Counted from the first letter of the stretch, positions 8,042 through 18,342 are shown. The stretch is 64,000 nucleotides of DNA from Mesorhizobium sp. SOD10 (GCA_000824805.1 CCNA01000005.1:85858-149857); one strand, 5' to 3'. The notes: a model not told the origin generated them from the letters alone. Numbers and translations are program-made.

Positions 8042-8746
8042 TCAGATGATCAGCGCCTTGTCGTGCCATAGACGAAATCCACCCTCGAAAGCGCGAGTGT
8101 TGTCGCCGCGCCGGGATTTTTCGGGCAATTCATCGAGCTTGTCGACATTGCCGCCGCCGATCACGACATAATCCGGCTGCAAGGCGGCGCGAAGCCTGCC
8201 GACCACGTCGAAAACGTATTTGCGCCACTTCTTCTTCCCGTGCTTCACCAGGCCGCGCTCGCCGACGTAATCCTCGAACGTCGCTCCCTTTTTATAGGGC
8301 AGATGGGCAAGCTCCATGGGCTGGCCGACATTCTTGATGATCATTGCGGCGCCCAAGCCGGTGCCGAGGCCGAGGAACAGCATGCGGTCGCCGTCATAGC
8401 TGCCGATCGCCTGCATCAGCGCGTCGTTGACGAGCTTCACCGGTTTGCCGAAGGCGGCGGTGAAATCATAGCCGTTCCAGCCCTTCCCGAGATTGAAGGG
8501 ATCGAGCGAGGGCTTGTTGTCGCGCACGGGGCCGGGATAGCCCATCGAGATGACGTCGTAGTCAAGGCCCTCTGCCAGTTTCTTGACCGAAGCGACGACC
8601 TGCTCGGGGGTGAGGCTCGGTCCGGACGCGACGCGGCGCATCTCTCCGCCGGCGCTGGTGAGGATTTTCACATGCGAGCCGCCGACATCGATGGCGAGCA
8701 CGACCGGATCGCTGCTTGCCGCGGCTTTCTTCGCTGCCTTCGCCAT
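8042..8746 (-). CDS. ROK-family kinase resembling polyphosphate glucokinase
   Basis: The 234-residue protein has an ASKHA-fold phosphate loop (VLAIDVGGSHVKI near residue 20), YPGPV, NLGKGWNGYDF, VKLVNDALMQAIGSY with the catalytic Asp, and GLGTGLGAAMI. The order and the C-terminal KKWRKYVFDVV...PDYVVIGGG block closely follow polyphosphate glucokinases, which phosphorylate glucose to glucose 6-phosphate using polyphosphate and/or ATP. The zinc-binding Cys cluster of classic ROK repressors and kinases is absent. It lies just downstream of zwf on the same strand (17-base gap), so making glucose 6-phosphate for zwf is a natural role. Donor specificity is inferred. Confidence 0.8.
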   Translation of the reverse strand: MAKAAKKAAASSDPVVLAIDVGGSHVKILTSAGGEMRRVASGPSLTPEQVVASVKKLAEGLDYDVISMGYPGPVRDNKPSLDPFNLGKGWNGYDFTAAFGKPVKLVNDALMQAIGSYDGDRMLFLGLGTGLGAAMIIKNVGQPMELAHLPYKKGATFEDYVGERGLVKHGKKKWRKYVFDVVGRLRAALQPDYVVIGGGNVDKLDELPEKSRRGDNTRAFEGGFRLWHDKALII

Positions 8747-8763
8747 TCCGTCCTCCCCGGAAG

Positions 8764-10140
8764 TTACTTGGTCGGATTGATCCAGCCGTCCGGCGGGCCG
8801 AAGCCGTACATGGCATCGGCAGGCCCCCAGGTCTTGGGCGCATAGATCGCCGGCGGCGTGGTGTCGCCGAGCACCGGACCGACGATGCGCCAGGCAAGCT
8901 CGGCGGCGTCCTGGCGGGTGAAGAGCTGGCCGTTGCCGTTCATGGCGTCGCCGATCAGCCGCTCATAGGGCGGCATGTCGCCCTTGGTGTCATCCAGCGC
9001 GGTCAGTTCCACCTGCTCGCCGATCATGTCGTCGCCGGCGACCTTGCGCTGAGCGCCGATCGAGATCGCCACCTGCGGGTCGATGCGGAAGCGCACATAA
9101 TTGGCGTCGCCCGGCTTGATCGGATCGAAGACGTCGAGCGGCGGCCGCTTCAGCCGCACGATCACTTCGGTTGCGTGCACCGGCATGTTCTTGCCGGCGC
9201 GGATGAAGAAAGGCACGTCCTGCCAGCGCCAGGTGTCGACGAAGAAGCGCACCGCGGCGAAGGTCTCGACGGGCGAGTTCGGCCTGACACCCGGCTCGGC
9301 CAGATAGCCGTCGAACTGGCCGCGCACGACATCGTCCTTGGTCAGCGTGCGAATGGCGCGCAGCACCTGCACCTTCTCGTCGATCAGGTCGTCGGCCGAG
9401 CGGCCGACCGGCGGCTCCATGGCCAGAAGCAGCAGGATGTTGAGCAAATGGTTCTCGATGACGTCGCGGATGCAGCCGACATCGTCATAGAATTTGCCGC
9501 GGCCCTCGACGCCGAAATCCTCGGCCATGGTGATCTGCACGCTTTCGACGAAGTTGCGGTTCCAGATCGGCTCCAGGAAGGAGTTCGCGAAGCGGAAATA
9601 GAGCAGGTTCTGGATCGCCTCCTTGCCGAGATAGTGGTCGATGCGGAAGATCGACTGTTCGTCGAAGACCAGATGCAGCACCCGGTTCAGCCAGCGCGCC
9701 GACTGCAGGTCATGGCCGAAGGGCTTTTCGACCATCAGCCGCGCGCCGCGCGCGGTGCCGGACTGCTCCAGGCCCTGCACGACCGTCTCGAACATGGTCG
9801 GCGGCACCGCCATGTAATGCAGCGGCCGCTGCGCGGAACCCAGCGCCGTCTTCAGCTTCTCGAAGGTCGCGCTGTCGCGGTAGTCGCCGCTGACATAGCG
9901 CAGCAGCGAGGCGAGCTTGGAGAAGACCTTGTCGTCGACGGCGCCCAGCGCGGTGACGATGCCGTCGCGCGCGCGGTCCACCAGCTTGGGCAGCTCCCAA
10001 GGCTCGAAGGCGACGCCAATTACCGGCTCGGTCAGTGTCCCCTTGGCGACCATCTGGTAGAGCGCCGGGAAAATCTTCTTATGCGCAAGGTCGCCGGTGG
10101 CTCCGAAAAGCACCAGCGTGTCGGACCTCTCCTGGCTCAT
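8764..10140 (-). CDS. zwf: Glucose-6-phosphate 1-dehydrogenase
   Basis: The 458-residue protein has the N-terminal nucleotide-binding motif [16 protein letters not shown] and the active-site motif RIDHYLGKE with the catalytic His/Lys. Overall length and order match bacterial Zwf (usually 480-500 residues). It oxidises glucose 6-phosphate to 6-phosphogluconolactone, the first step of the oxidative pentose-phosphate and Entner-Doudoroff routes, in the cytoplasm. The start at 10140 (MSQERSDT) follows AGGGGAG; an upstream ATG at 10197 adds an unlikely Arg-rich stretch. It lies 13 bases downstream of gnd and upstream of the glucokinase-like gene. The usual partner pgl (lactonase) is not in the window. 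Confidence 0.97.
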   Translation of the reverse strand: MSQERSDTLVLFGATGDLAHKKIFPALYQMVAKGTLTEPVIGVAFEPWELPKLVDRARDGIVTALGAVDDKVFSKLASLLRYVSGDYRDSATFEKLKTALGSAQRPLHYMAVPPTMFETVVQGLEQSGTARGARLMVEKPFGHDLQSARWLNRVLHLVFDEQSIFRIDHYLGKEAIQNLLYFRFANSFLEPIWNRNFVESVQITMAEDFGVEGRGKFYDDVGCIRDVIENHLLNILLLLAMEPPVGRSADDLIDEKVQVLRAIRTLTKDDVVRGQFDGYLAEPGVRPNSPVETFAAVRFFVDTWRWQDVPFFIRAGKNMPVHATEVIVRLKRPPLDVFDPIKPGDANYVRFRIDPQVAISIGAQRKVAGDDMIGEQVELTALDDTKGDMPPYERLIGDAMNGNGQLFTRQDAAELAWRIVGPVLGDTTPPAIYAPKTWGPADAMYGFGPPDGWINPTK

Positions 10141-10153
10141 GCAGTCTCTCCCC

Positions 10154-11176
10154 TCACGCGCCGGTCTTCGGCTTTTCGACATGGCCGCCGAAGGCATAGC
10201 GCATGGCGGACAGAAGCTTGTCGGCGAACTGCGATTCGCCCTGCGAGGAGAAGCGGTCGAACAGCGCGGAGGACAGCACAGGGGCCGGGACGCCCGTGTC
10301 GATAGCCGCCTTCAGCGTCCAGCGGCCCTCGCCGGAATCGGAGACGCGGCCGCCGAACTGGGCGAGCGTCGGGTCGTTCTTCAGCGCGCCGGCGGTGAGA
10401 TCGAGCAGCCAGGAGCCGATGACGCTGCCGTGCCGCCAGACCTCGGCGACCTGCGGCAGGTCGATGTCGAACTGGTAGTATTGCGGGCTTTCGAGCGGGC
10501 TGGTCTCGGCGTCCGCGGTGCGCTGCCTTTTGCCGGCATTGGCCGACTTCAGGATGTTCATGCCTTCGGCATAGGCGGCCATGACGCCATATTCGATGCC
10601 GTTATGCACCATCTTGACAAAGTGGCCGGCGCCGCTCGGGCCGCAATGGAGATAGCCGAAGGGCGCCGTGCCGGCATCCTTGGACGGGCTGGCGCCCGCA
10701 TCGGCACCGGGCGCCAACGTGGCGAAGACCGAATCGAGATGCTTCACCGCCTCGTCGGGGCCGCCGATCATCAGGCAATAGCCGCGCTCCAGGCCCCAGA
10801 CGCCGCCGCTGGTGCCCACATCGACGAAGTTGATGCCCTTCACCGCTAGCTTGGCCGCCTGGTCGACGGCGTCATGGTAATAGGAATTGCCACCATCGAT
10901 GATGATGTCGCCCGGCTCCATCAGCGCCGCGACCTGGTCGACGATCTTGCCGGTGATCGCGGCCGGCAGCATCAGCCAGGCGCAGCGCGGCTTGGCGAGC
11001 TTGGCGACGAATTCCTCCAGCGAGGCCGCGCCAATGGCGCCGTCCTTGACCATGCCGGCAACGCTTGCCGAATTGATGTCGTAGACGACGCATTCATGGC
11101 CGTCGCGCATCAGGCGCCGCACCATGTTGGCGCCCATCCTGCCCAGTCCCATCATTCCGATCTGCATGGTTTTCAT
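10154..11176 (-). CDS. gnd: 6-phosphogluconate dehydrogenase, short decarboxylating type
   Basis: The 340-residue protein begins with a Rossmann motif ([11 protein letters not shown]) and contains [34 protein letters not shown], and the catalytic [12 protein letters not shown] with Lys/Asn. Its length fits the short (YqeC-type, often NAD-preferring) class rather than the ~470-residue Gnd. It oxidatively decarboxylates 6-phosphogluconate to ribulose 5-phosphate. It is the third gene counting upstream in a leftward cluster GH15 - gnd - zwf - kinase. The start is either 11176 (MKTMQIG) or 11167 (MQIG). The latter has GGGATGA before it. Confidence 0.93.
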   Translation of the reverse strand: MKTMQIGMMGLGRMGANMVRRLMRDGHECVVYDINSASVAGMVKDGAIGAASLEEFVAKLAKPRCAWLMLPAAITGKIVDQVAALMEPGDIIIDGGNSYYHDAVDQAAKLAVKGINFVDVGTSGGVWGLERGYCLMIGGPDEAVKHLDSVFATLAPGADAGASPSKDAGTAPFGYLHCGPSGAGHFVKMVHNGIEYGVMAAYAEGMNILKSANAGKRQRTADAETSPLESPQYYQFDIDLPQVAEVWRHGSVIGSWLLDLTAGALKNDPTLAQFGGRVSDSGEGRWTLKAAIDTGVPAPVLSSALFDRFSSQGESQFADKLLSAMRYAFGGHVEKPKTGA

Positions 11177-11215
11177 CCCGATTGCTTGAGGAAGGAGTAG
11201 TATGGCCCTGCCGGA

Positions 11216-13627
11216 TCACGATTGAGCGTCAATGACGACGCTGAAGTCGACATTCTCCCAACGCATCGCCTCGGGCCAGAAAAAAGTGAAGACGATGGTG
11301 GTCCCCGGCTCCAGGCGGTTAACTGGCAAATCCACCAGATGGATGCCGAATGCGTTCTCGACCGTCTTGCTGTCCTGCACCGTCAGCCATTTGTCGCTGC
11401 TCCAATGGACGACTCCGGGCGCCGACAATTCGATGCGCAACGTCTTGCCGGCCGGAATGGAGCGGACCTTGTGGTTGAAGCGCCAGATCCGCAGCGGCGA
11501 GACCGTCTTGCCCTTGATGTAGCGTTCGACGCCCTGCGGCGGCAGGTCGAAGACGGCGCCGTCGCGCAGCGAGCGCAACAGCTTGATGTGCTCGGCATGC
11601 GCCCAGACCAGCGGCATGGCGCTGCCGGAAGGGGCGCCCAGCCGCAATTCGCGCGCCGGCATGTCGGGGCGATCCCAGACTTGCTCGGGCAGGAGGCCGC
11701 CCACGCCGGCCGAGCGCTCGAACGTCTCCAGCAGCTGCGCGGCTAGGTCCTTGCGGCCGGCGGCCAGCTCGTAATGGGCGCGCTCGCCGGCAAGCAGCGG
11801 CCACGGCCTTCCGCGGCCGGTGCCGTTAAAAGGCGCGCCGTCCTCGTGCTCGCCATAGCCGTCGCCGTTATAGCGGTACCAGAGCGGGCCTTGCGGCAGG
11901 TCGCAGCGCAGTTCGGCGTCGATCGCCTTGACAGTGTTCAAGATGCGCGGATCGTCCGCGGCTCTGAGCCCGAAACGCACCAGCGCCAGCGCGTCCGGGC
12001 TGATGATGGCTTCGGCCGGCTTGTCGGTGTCGCCAGGCGGCCGGTTCTTGATTGGCACGAAGCCGTCCTTCGGCGAGGCGGCGCCGCCGTCGTCGAGCGG
12101 CGCGATGCGGACATAATATCCCTCGATTCCCGCCCTGGTGCTAGCCTCCGTGCCGGTCACATAGGTCCAGCGCTCGATCTGGTCGTTCCAGCAATCCGCG
12201 GTTTCACGCAGATAGTTTGCCGGCTCATTTTTGCCGCAGGCGTCGAGCATGTCGGCGGCTGCGAGCAATGCGGCTATTTCCACGGCCAGGGTGAACGGGC
12301 TGTAGCCCGCATCCTCTTCCCAGCGATCCTCGCCGGTGACCGGGCCGTTGCGCACGACATAGGCGGCCGCCTTCTCGATCATCGCCAGGAAGTCGGCGAG
12401 CTTCGACTTTGGCAGATGGCCGGCGCGGCGCAGAGCGTCGGCAAGCAACAGCGGAAAGGCGCATTCATCCATCTGGATGCCGGACCAATAGGCGGTGCCG
12501 TCGGACCAGCAATTCTGCGGCCAGTGGCCGTCCGGCTGCTGGATCGAGCGCAGGTAGGTGAGGATCTGCAGCGCCTGCCTGCCGTCGCCGGCGGCGAGGA
12601 AGCCGCCCGCCGTCTCGACCAGATCGCGCGGCCAGACGAGGTGATAGCCGCCGAGATCGTCGTCGCCCTTGTTGAAACCCCAGGGGATCGAAAGGCTAGC
12701 GACGGCGGCGCCGGGCCGCGCGATCGACAGGTGCGTCGCCAGCACCGCCGTGCTGGCGCGGTAAGAGTTCAAACCGGAGGCGGCGCGGCGGTCGAGCTTT
12801 TCCAGCCTTGCCTGGAACGCCCGCCAATTGTCGACATAGGTCTTCGCGGCCGGCTCGAAACCCTGTTTCAGGCTTGCAAGGGCGAAGTCGGCGGCTTCCT
12901 CGGGTGAAGCGCCGAAGCCGAGCGCCAGCAAGGCAACCGTCCTGCCGGCCGAAAAGCCGATCTCGCCGGTGAGCGCGACATTGCCGTTTTCGGCTGTATG
13001 ACAGGAAGGATCGAGCGCGCCGTTATCGTGCAGTTGCTGCCAGCCGTCGGAGAAGCCGACATAGCCGGCCGAACAGGCGCGCCAAGGCAACGAGGAGGCA
13101 AGCGCCAGCGAGACGCCGCGTCCGGTGGCAAAGAGAAGGCGCTGTCCCTTGTGCTCGCCGACCCATGCCGTGTTGCCCATGCCGGCGTTGACGAGATGCG
13201 GCGCAAGCAGCGCGTAGACGCGATAGTCGCTAGCCTGCCCCCGGAGGGCCGTGAACCTGGTTTCCTGCAGCAGCACAGGTCGTTTGGGGTCCGTAACGAT
13301 GCGCTTGTCGAGCCGGTAGGCTCCATCGGAAGCGATGTTAGTCAGCCGGTAACCAGGCACCCCGTCCTCGAAAGACTCGACAGTGTGGGCCGCATCGCGC
13401 TTCTCTTCGGAAAAATAGCCGCCGGGACCGGTGACGATCAGCCCCAGGTCGCGCGTGCAGGCGCTGTCGAGGCGCGGATAATAGATCTCGTTCAGGATGC
13501 CGTGGCTGGTTGTGAACCAGAGCGGGCTTTTTGCCGAAAGGGCGGTTCCGACGCCGCTCTTGGCGCTTGACGTCCAGCGTGCGGGAATTCCGGGCGCGCC
13601 TTGAGCAACGGTCGGCGTCACTGCCAT
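11216..13627 (-). CDS. Glycoside hydrolase family 15, glucoamylase/glucodextranase-like
   Basis: The 803-residue protein has a GH15-type N-terminal beta-sandwich region, then an (alpha/alpha)6 barrel. Barrel landmarks include GGYHLVWPRDLVETAGG, DGHWPQNCWSDG, RWEEDAGYSPFT with the candidate general acid Glu, and EQVWDRPDMP with the candidate base Glu. Such enzymes release glucose from the non-reducing ends of alpha-glucans. Unlike secreted fungal glucoamylases it has no signal peptide (MAVTPTVAQGAPGIPARWTS), so it probably acts on internal glycogen or imported alpha-glucosides. It is the first gene of a leftward run, 39 bases upstream of gnd, followed by zwf and a glucokinase-like gene. Substrate is not proved. 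Confidence 0.88.
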   Translation of the reverse strand: MAVTPTVAQGAPGIPARWTSSAKSGVGTALSAKSPLWFTTSHGILNEIYYPRLDSACTRDLGLIVTGPGGYFSEEKRDAAHTVESFEDGVPGYRLTNIASDGAYRLDKRIVTDPKRPVLLQETRFTALRGQASDYRVYALLAPHLVNAGMGNTAWVGEHKGQRLLFATGRGVSLALASSLPWRACSAGYVGFSDGWQQLHDNGALDPSCHTAENGNVALTGEIGFSAGRTVALLALGFGASPEEAADFALASLKQGFEPAAKTYVDNWRAFQARLEKLDRRAASGLNSYRASTAVLATHLSIARPGAAVASLSIPWGFNKGDDDLGGYHLVWPRDLVETAGGFLAAGDGRQALQILTYLRSIQQPDGHWPQNCWSDGTAYWSGIQMDECAFPLLLADALRRAGHLPKSKLADFLAMIEKAAAYVVRNGPVTGEDRWEEDAGYSPFTLAVEIAALLAAADMLDACGKNEPANYLRETADCWNDQIERWTYVTGTEASTRAGIEGYYVRIAPLDDGGAASPKDGFVPIKNRPPGDTDKPAEAIISPDALALVRFGLRAADDPRILNTVKAIDAELRCDLPQGPLWYRYNGDGYGEHEDGAPFNGTGRGRPWPLLAGERAHYELAAGRKDLAAQLLETFERSAGVGGLLPEQVWDRPDMPARELRLGAPSGSAMPLVWAHAEHIKLLRSLRDGAVFDLPPQGVERYIKGKTVSPLRIWRFNHKVRSIPAGKTLRIELSAPGVVHWSSDKWLTVQDSKTVENAFGIHLVDLPVNRLEPGTTIVFTFFWPEAMRWENVDFSVVIDAQS

Positions 13628-13706
13628 GCATTGGCCTCCTGCCGCGTTCCTAGACCAGGAGTCGCCGTCTTTTCAATCGTCGCACCGCAAGTTGATCGGG
13701 GCAGTG

Positions 13707-13821
13707 CCAATGCTTTGCAGTTGACAGCTTGCGGTTCGTCTGAATTTGTCTGACAATAGATAAAAAACAGGCATTCGCGTTACGACGATCCGTTAAGACC
13801 AGCAACCCCGGGAGGAAACCT
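13707..13821 (+). promoter_or_regulatory. Promoter region of the CUT2 sugar importer with palindromic operator
   Basis: TTGCGG at about 13729 and GACAAT at 13752-13757 form a plausible -35/-10 pair with 17 bases between. The perfect 11-base palindrome TTGTCTGACAA (13746-13756) overlaps the -10, where a repressor would block transcription. A GGGAGGAAACCT ribosome-binding site precedes the ATG at 13822. The regulator is not in the window. Confidence 0.45.
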
Positions 13822-14838
13822 ATGAAGAAACTGCTCGTTTTAAGTGCATTCGCGGCGATGCTCGCCTCGGGCACGGCGCTCGCCGACACCAGCGGCAAGA
13901 AGATCGCCTTCTCCAACAACTATGCCGGCAATTCCTGGCGCCAGGCGATGCTCGACAGCTACGCCATCGTCACCAAGAAGGCGGTCGAAGACAAGGTGGT
14001 CGCGGCGGCGGACGTCTTCACCACCGCCGACAAGGAAGTACCGACGCAGGCCGCGCAGGTGCAGAACCTGATCCTGCAGGGCTATGACGCCATCGTCATC
14101 AACGCCGCTTCGCCGGATGCGCTGAACGGCGCCATCAAGCAGGCCTGCGACGCCGGCATCGTCGTCGTCTCCTTCGACGGTATCGTGACGGAGCCCTGCG
14201 CCTACCGGGTCGTCGTGGACTTCAAGGACATGGGCAAGCAGGAAGTCGAGCAGATGGCCAAGTTCCAGCCGAAGGGCGGCAACCTGCTCGAAATCCGCGG
14301 GCTAGCCGGCACCTCGATCGACGACGCCATCCACGCCGGTATCCTGGAAGGCGTCGCGGCGCATCCCGAGTTCAAGATCGTCGGTTCGGTGACCGGCGAC
14401 TGGGACCAGACCACCGCACAGAAAGCGGTGGCGACCATCCTGCCTTCGCTGCCAGAGATCGTCGGCGTGGTCGACCAGGGCGGTGACGGCTATGGCGCGG
14501 CGCAAGCTTTCGCCGCCGCCGGCAAGCCGCGCCCGACCATCATCATGGGCAACCGGCAGGACGAGTTGAAGTGGTGGAAGGAGCAGAAGGACAAGGACGG
14601 CTACCAGACCTGGTCGGCCTCGATCGCGCCCGGCGTGTCGACGCTCGCCTTCTGGGTGGCGCAGCAGGTGCTCGACGGCCGCAAGGACGTGCCGCACGAC
14701 CTCTTGGTTCCGTATCTTGCCTTCACCCAGGACGATTTCGAAGCCGCGCTGCCGAAGATCAAGGAAGGTGGCGTCGCCACGCATGAATACACGCAGGAAG
14801 ACGCCATCGCGGCCATCAAGGCCAACATCAAGCAATAG
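13822..14838 (+). CDS. Sugar ABC transporter substrate-binding protein (CUT2, type I fold)
   Basis: The 338-residue protein has a clear signal peptide (MKKLLVLSAFAAMLASGTALA, cleavage near 22). It then has the ribose/xylose-binding family pattern: KKIAFSNNYAGNSWRQAML, AQVQNLILQGYDAIVINAASP, VVSFDG and a late VDQGGDGYGAAQAF. It binds a sugar or related ligand in the periplasm and delivers it to the two permeases encoded just downstream. A strong GGGAGGAAACCT site sets the start. The gene heads the operon, with a candidate operator before it. The ligand cannot be inferred from sequence alone; WKEQKDKDGYQTWSASIAPG near the hinge may help homology searches. Confidence 0.92.
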   Translation: MKKLLVLSAFAAMLASGTALADTSGKKIAFSNNYAGNSWRQAMLDSYAIVTKKAVEDKVVAAADVFTTADKEVPTQAAQVQNLILQGYDAIVINAASPDALNGAIKQACDAGIVVVSFDGIVTEPCAYRVVVDFKDMGKQEVEQMAKFQPKGGNLLEIRGLAGTSIDDAIHAGILEGVAAHPEFKIVGSVTGDWDQTTAQKAVATILPSLPEIVGVVDQGGDGYGAAQAFAAAGKPRPTIIMGNRQDELKWWKEQKDKDGYQTWSASIAPGVSTLAFWVAQQVLDGRKDVPHDLLVPYLAFTQDDFEAALPKIKEGGVATHEYTQEDAIAAIKANIKQ

Positions 14839-14883
14839 CGGCGCGACATTGCCAGCCGCATCGGCAACCGGATAAAGTTGAGG

Positions 14884-16347
14884 ATGCTTCAGGCTATTGC
14901 GGATATCGTCAGGCTCAACGGCGCCGAAAAACATTTCGGCGCCGTTCGGGCGCTTAACGGCGTCGACTTCCATGTCGGCGCCGGCGAATGCGTCGGGCTG
15001 GTCGGGCACAATGGCGCCGGCAAGTCGACGCTGATGCATATGGTGGCCGGCACGCTGCGGCCGGATGGCGGGCAGATCGCGGTGCGCGGCAATCAGGAGG
15101 CGAGCTATTCGGTGGCGCGGGCGCTGGAGCTCGGCATACGCTGCGTCTTCCAGGAGCTGTCGCTCTGCCCCAATCTCAGCGTCGCCGAGAACACCCGCAT
15201 CAACCATCCCTCGCTCGCCGGCTTCGGCTGGCGGCGCAAGGCCGCTGATCTCATCCGCGCCAAGCTCGACGAGATCTTCCCCGGCCACGGCATTTCGGCG
15301 GACGACATCGCCGGCGACCTTTCGATCGGCCGGCGGCAGATGGTCGAGGTGGCGCGCGCTTTCACGCTGACCCGCGAGCCGCTGCATCTGGTCATCCTCG
15401 ACGAGCCGACCTCCTCGCTCGACGCGCATACCGCAGGCCAGCTCCTGTCTTTCGTGCGCCGCTTCGTCGAGCAGGGCGGCAGCTGCATCCTGATCTCGCA
15501 TGTGCTGGGCGAGGTGCTGCAGCACGCCGACCGCATCGTGGTGATGCGCGACGGCAAGGTGGTCGCGGCCGACGCCGCGAGCGCTTTTGACCGCGACAGG
15601 CTGGTCGCCGCCATGGGCGGGGCCGAAGGACATCAGAAGGCCGCGGCCGAAGCCCGGAAAATCGAGGCCGGCGCGCTTAGGGTTCGCGCGCGCCCGGCCA
15701 GGCAGCCGGATGACAAGGAGCTTGTCGCCCGCGCCGGCGAGATCATCGGCCTTGCCGGGCTTGCCGGTCATGGTCAGACCGACCTTTTGCTGGCGATCTT
15801 CTCGGCCGCTTCCCGCGCCAGGACCGGCATCGAGGTCACCGCGCCCGTCGCGCTTGTCGCCGGCGACCGCCAGTCGGACGGCATCTTTTCGCAATGGTCG
15901 ATCGCGCAGAATATCGGCATCCGCTCACTGGCCAGGCTGCGCAACGGTCTGCTGATCTCCCCGCAACGCGAGGCCGAGCTTGCCGAGTTCTGGAAGAAGA
16001 AGATCGGCATCCGCACACCCGACATGAACAACAACATCTATTCGCTGTCGGGCGGCAACCAGCAGAAGGCGCTGTTTGCCCGCGCGCTCGGCTCCGACGC
16101 CGAGATCGTGCTGATGGACGATCCGATGCGCGGCGTCGACATCGGCACCAAGCTCGAAGTCTACGACCTCGTGCGGGAGGAGGCCGCCAAGGGCCGAACC
16201 TTCCTCTGGTACACCACCGAGACCGAAGAGCTCGACAATTGCGATCATGTCTATGTCTTCAAGAACGGCCGCATCGTCGCCAATCTGCGGCGCGACGAAC
16301 TGACGGAGGAAAAGATCATCCAGTCCTCGTTCGGCGATGCGGCCTGA
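14884..16347 (+). CDS. Sugar ABC transporter ATP-binding protein, two fused NBDs (CUT2)
   Basis: The 487-residue protein has two ATP-binding halves. The first has Walker [10 protein letters not shown], a degenerate signature LSIGRRQM and Walker [13 protein letters not shown]. The second has a reduced Walker A ([13 protein letters not shown]), as is normal for RbsA/XylG-type proteins, then [16 protein letters not shown] and [13 protein letters not shown]. It powers the importer from the cytoplasmic face. The start is ATG 14884; an in-frame TTG at 14878 is an alternative. Its stop overlaps the start of the first permease gene by 11 bases. Confidence 0.93.
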   Translation: MLQAIADIVRLNGAEKHFGAVRALNGVDFHVGAGECVGLVGHNGAGKSTLMHMVAGTLRPDGGQIAVRGNQEASYSVARALELGIRCVFQELSLCPNLSVAENTRINHPSLAGFGWRRKAADLIRAKLDEIFPGHGISADDIAGDLSIGRRQMVEVARAFTLTREPLHLVILDEPTSSLDAHTAGQLLSFVRRFVEQGGSCILISHVLGEVLQHADRIVVMRDGKVVAADAASAFDRDRLVAAMGGAEGHQKAAAEARKIEAGALRVRARPARQPDDKELVARAGEIIGLAGLAGHGQTDLLLAIFSAASRARTGIEVTAPVALVAGDRQSDGIFSQWSIAQNIGIRSLARLRNGLLISPQREAELAEFWKKKIGIRTPDMNNNIYSLSGGNQQKALFARALGSDAEIVLMDDPMRGVDIGTKLEVYDLVREEAAKGRTFLWYTTETEELDNCDHVYVFKNGRIVANLRRDELTEEKIIQSSFGDAA

Positions 16348-17326
16348 GATGACCGCGCTCGCTCCCGGCACGGTCCCCAGAACCTCGCCGCGCGGCAGCG
16401 CGGCGCGGGCGCGCATGCTGCGCAGCCTGCTGCCGGCGCTGTCGCTGGCGCTGGTGCTCATCGCCATCGCCTGGCTCAACCCACGCGCCATCAGCTATTT
16501 CGGCTTCAACCTGATGCTCAACCTGGCGATCCCGATCGCGCTGGCGACGATCGCGCAGATGTTCGTCATCGCCGGCAATGAGCTGGATCTCTCGATCGGC
16601 ACTTTCGTCGGCTTCGTCGGCTGCGTCACCGCGACATGGCTGAGGGAGGCGCCGTTGCTGGGCGTTCTCGTGCTGCTCGGCTCGATCGGCGTCTATGCAT
16701 TGCTCGGCGCGCTGATCCATCTGCGCAATCTGCCGTCGATCGTGGTGACGCTCGGCATGAGCTTCGTCTGGCAGGGGCTTGCCATCCTCATCCTGCCCAA
16801 GCCCGGCGGCAAGGCGCCGGACTGGCTGCTGGCGATCATCTCTTTCAAGCCGCCTTACATCCCGTTCCCGATCCTTGCCGCGTTGCTGATCGCCGCGGTC
16901 GTGCATTTCGGCCTGATGCGCACCTCCTACGGCGTCATCCTGCGCGGCTCGGGCGGCAATGCCGCGGCGCTGCGGCGCGCCGGCTGGTCGCTGCTCAGGA
17001 CCAAGATCGTGCTGTTCGCGCTGACCGGCCTGTTCGGCGTGCTTTCCGGCATGGCGCTGATCGGCATCACCACGTCGGCCGACGCCAATATCGGCAATGG
17101 CTATACGCTGCTCTCGATCGCCGGCGTCATTCTCGGCGGCGGCGAGTTCGTGGGCGGTCGCGTGTCGCCGATCGGCGCGGTCATCGGTGCCCTGACGCTG
17201 GCTTTGGCCGCCTCGCCGCTCTTGACCTTCATGCACATCCCGCCGGACTGGCAGGTGGCCGCCAACGGCGCGATCCTGATCATCGTGCTGGCGGCGCGGG
17301 TGCTGATCAGCCGCAGGGAGCGATGA
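16337..17326 (+). CDS. Sugar ABC transporter permease (CUT2, RbsC-like), first
   Basis: The 329-residue protein has about eight to ten hydrophobic segments. It carries the BPD_transp_2 signature [18 protein letters not shown] near residue 75 and [21 protein letters not shown] near 255, both typical of RbsC/XylH permeases. It forms the membrane channel with the second permease. It overlaps the upstream ATPase gene by 11 bases and is followed after three bases by the second permease, so all four genes form one operon. Having two different permeases rather than a homodimer is a common CUT2 variant. Confidence 0.92.
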   Translation: MRPEMTALAPGTVPRTSPRGSAARARMLRSLLPALSLALVLIAIAWLNPRAISYFGFNLMLNLAIPIALATIAQMFVIAGNELDLSIGTFVGFVGCVTATWLREAPLLGVLVLLGSIGVYALLGALIHLRNLPSIVVTLGMSFVWQGLAILILPKPGGKAPDWLLAIISFKPPYIPFPILAALLIAAVVHFGLMRTSYGVILRGSGGNAAALRRAGWSLLRTKIVLFALTGLFGVLSGMALIGITTSADANIGNGYTLLSIAGVILGGGEFVGGRVSPIGAVIGALTLALAASPLLTFMHIPPDWQVAANGAILIIVLAARVLISRRER

Positions 17327-17329
17327 GCG

Positions 17330-18277
17330 ATGAGTTCGGTTCGGATGGTGCTCGAAAAACCCTGGATCTGGTCCTTCGCCGGCGCGCTCGTCGTCTGGCT
17401 GGCAACCGTTGCCTTCACGGGCGGTTACGGCGCCGGCGGCATGGTCACGGCAGCGCTTTCGCTTGCCGTTTTCACAGTCATCGTCGGCATCGGCCAGATG
17501 TTCGTCATCACGCTGGGACCCGGCAATGTCGATTTGTCGCTGCCGGCAAATATCGGGCTGGCCAGCGCGGTCGCCATGAAGGTGATGGGCGGCAGCGATT
17601 CCATGATCCTCGTCGGGCTGCTCGCAGCACTCGCCTGCGGCGCGGCGATCGGCGCCATAAACTACCTCTTGATCTGGGCGCTGCGCATCCCGCCGATCAT
17701 CGCGACGCTGTCGGCAAGCTTCATCATCCAGTCGGTCGACATCAGCTACGGTCGTGGCCTGCAGATCAAGCCGCCGCCGGGCTTCGCCGACTTCACCAAC
17801 TGGCAGGTGCTGGGCATCCCCGTGCTGGCGATGCTGACGGTGATCTTCACCATCGGCGCGGCACTTGCGCTGCAGCGCATGATCTATGGCCGTTCGGTGC
17901 TGGCTATCGGCCAGAACATCCGCGCCGCATGGCTCGCCGGCGTCCATGTCGGCCGCATCCGCTTCCTCACCTACACGCTGTGCGGCGCGCTGGGCGGCAT
18001 AGACGGGGCGCTGCTTGCCGGCTATTTCCGCGGCGCCAATGTCGACATCGGCAACGAATACCTGCTGGCCTCGATCGCGGTCGTGGTCATAGGCGGCACC
18101 TCGGTCGCCGGCGGTAAGGCGAATGTGCCCGGCGTCTGGGGCGCCGGGCTGTTCCTGGTGCTCTTGCTCACCATGCTCAACACATTCGGCGTCAGCGCCG
18201 GCGTGCGGCTGGTGCTGACCGGGCTGATCATTGTCGGCGTGATCACCGCGGCCGGCGGCGAGAAGGCGGTGCGCTAG
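17330..18277 (+). CDS. Sugar ABC transporter permease (CUT2, RbsC-like), second
   Basis: The 315-residue multi-spanning protein has the permease motif TLGPGNVDLSLPANIGLASA near 62 and ASIAVVVIGGTSVAGGKANV near 246, parallel to the first permease. It would pair with that protein to form the pore. The ATG at 17330 follows the previous stop by three bases. It is the last gene of the importer operon, and a family A palindrome begins five bases after its stop. Confidence 0.92.
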   Translation: MSSVRMVLEKPWIWSFAGALVVWLATVAFTGGYGAGGMVTAALSLAVFTVIVGIGQMFVITLGPGNVDLSLPANIGLASAVAMKVMGGSDSMILVGLLAALACGAAIGAINYLLIWALRIPPIIATLSASFIIQSVDISYGRGLQIKPPPGFADFTNWQVLGIPVLAMLTVIFTIGAALALQRMIYGRSVLAIGQNIRAAWLAGVHVGRIRFLTYTLCGALGGIDGALLAGYFRGANVDIGNEYLLASIAVVVIGGTSVAGGKANVPGVWGAGLFLVLLLTMLNTFGVSAGVRLVLTGLIIVGVITAAGGEKAVR

Positions 18278-18282
18278 CTAAA

Positions 18283-18326
18283 GCAATTCCAGGAAAAGTG
18301 TGAAGCGGTTTTCCGTCCGGAATTGC
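18283..18326. repeat. Palindromic intergenic repeat, family A
   Basis: GCAATTCCAGGAAAAGTG at the left and TTTTCCGTCCGGAATTGC at the right form an imperfect palindrome between convergent genes (CUT2 permease and ppa). It may serve as a bidirectional terminator. It matches the copies at 7218, 22256, 29269, 41834 and 54209. Confidence 0.8.
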
Positions 18327-18342
18327 GACAAAACAACAACCC

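Noticed and set aside
8716..10305. A 529-codon plus-strand ORF opposite zwf and the kinase gene.
   Set aside because: It is antisense to two well-supported genes and is Arg/His-rich without motifs.
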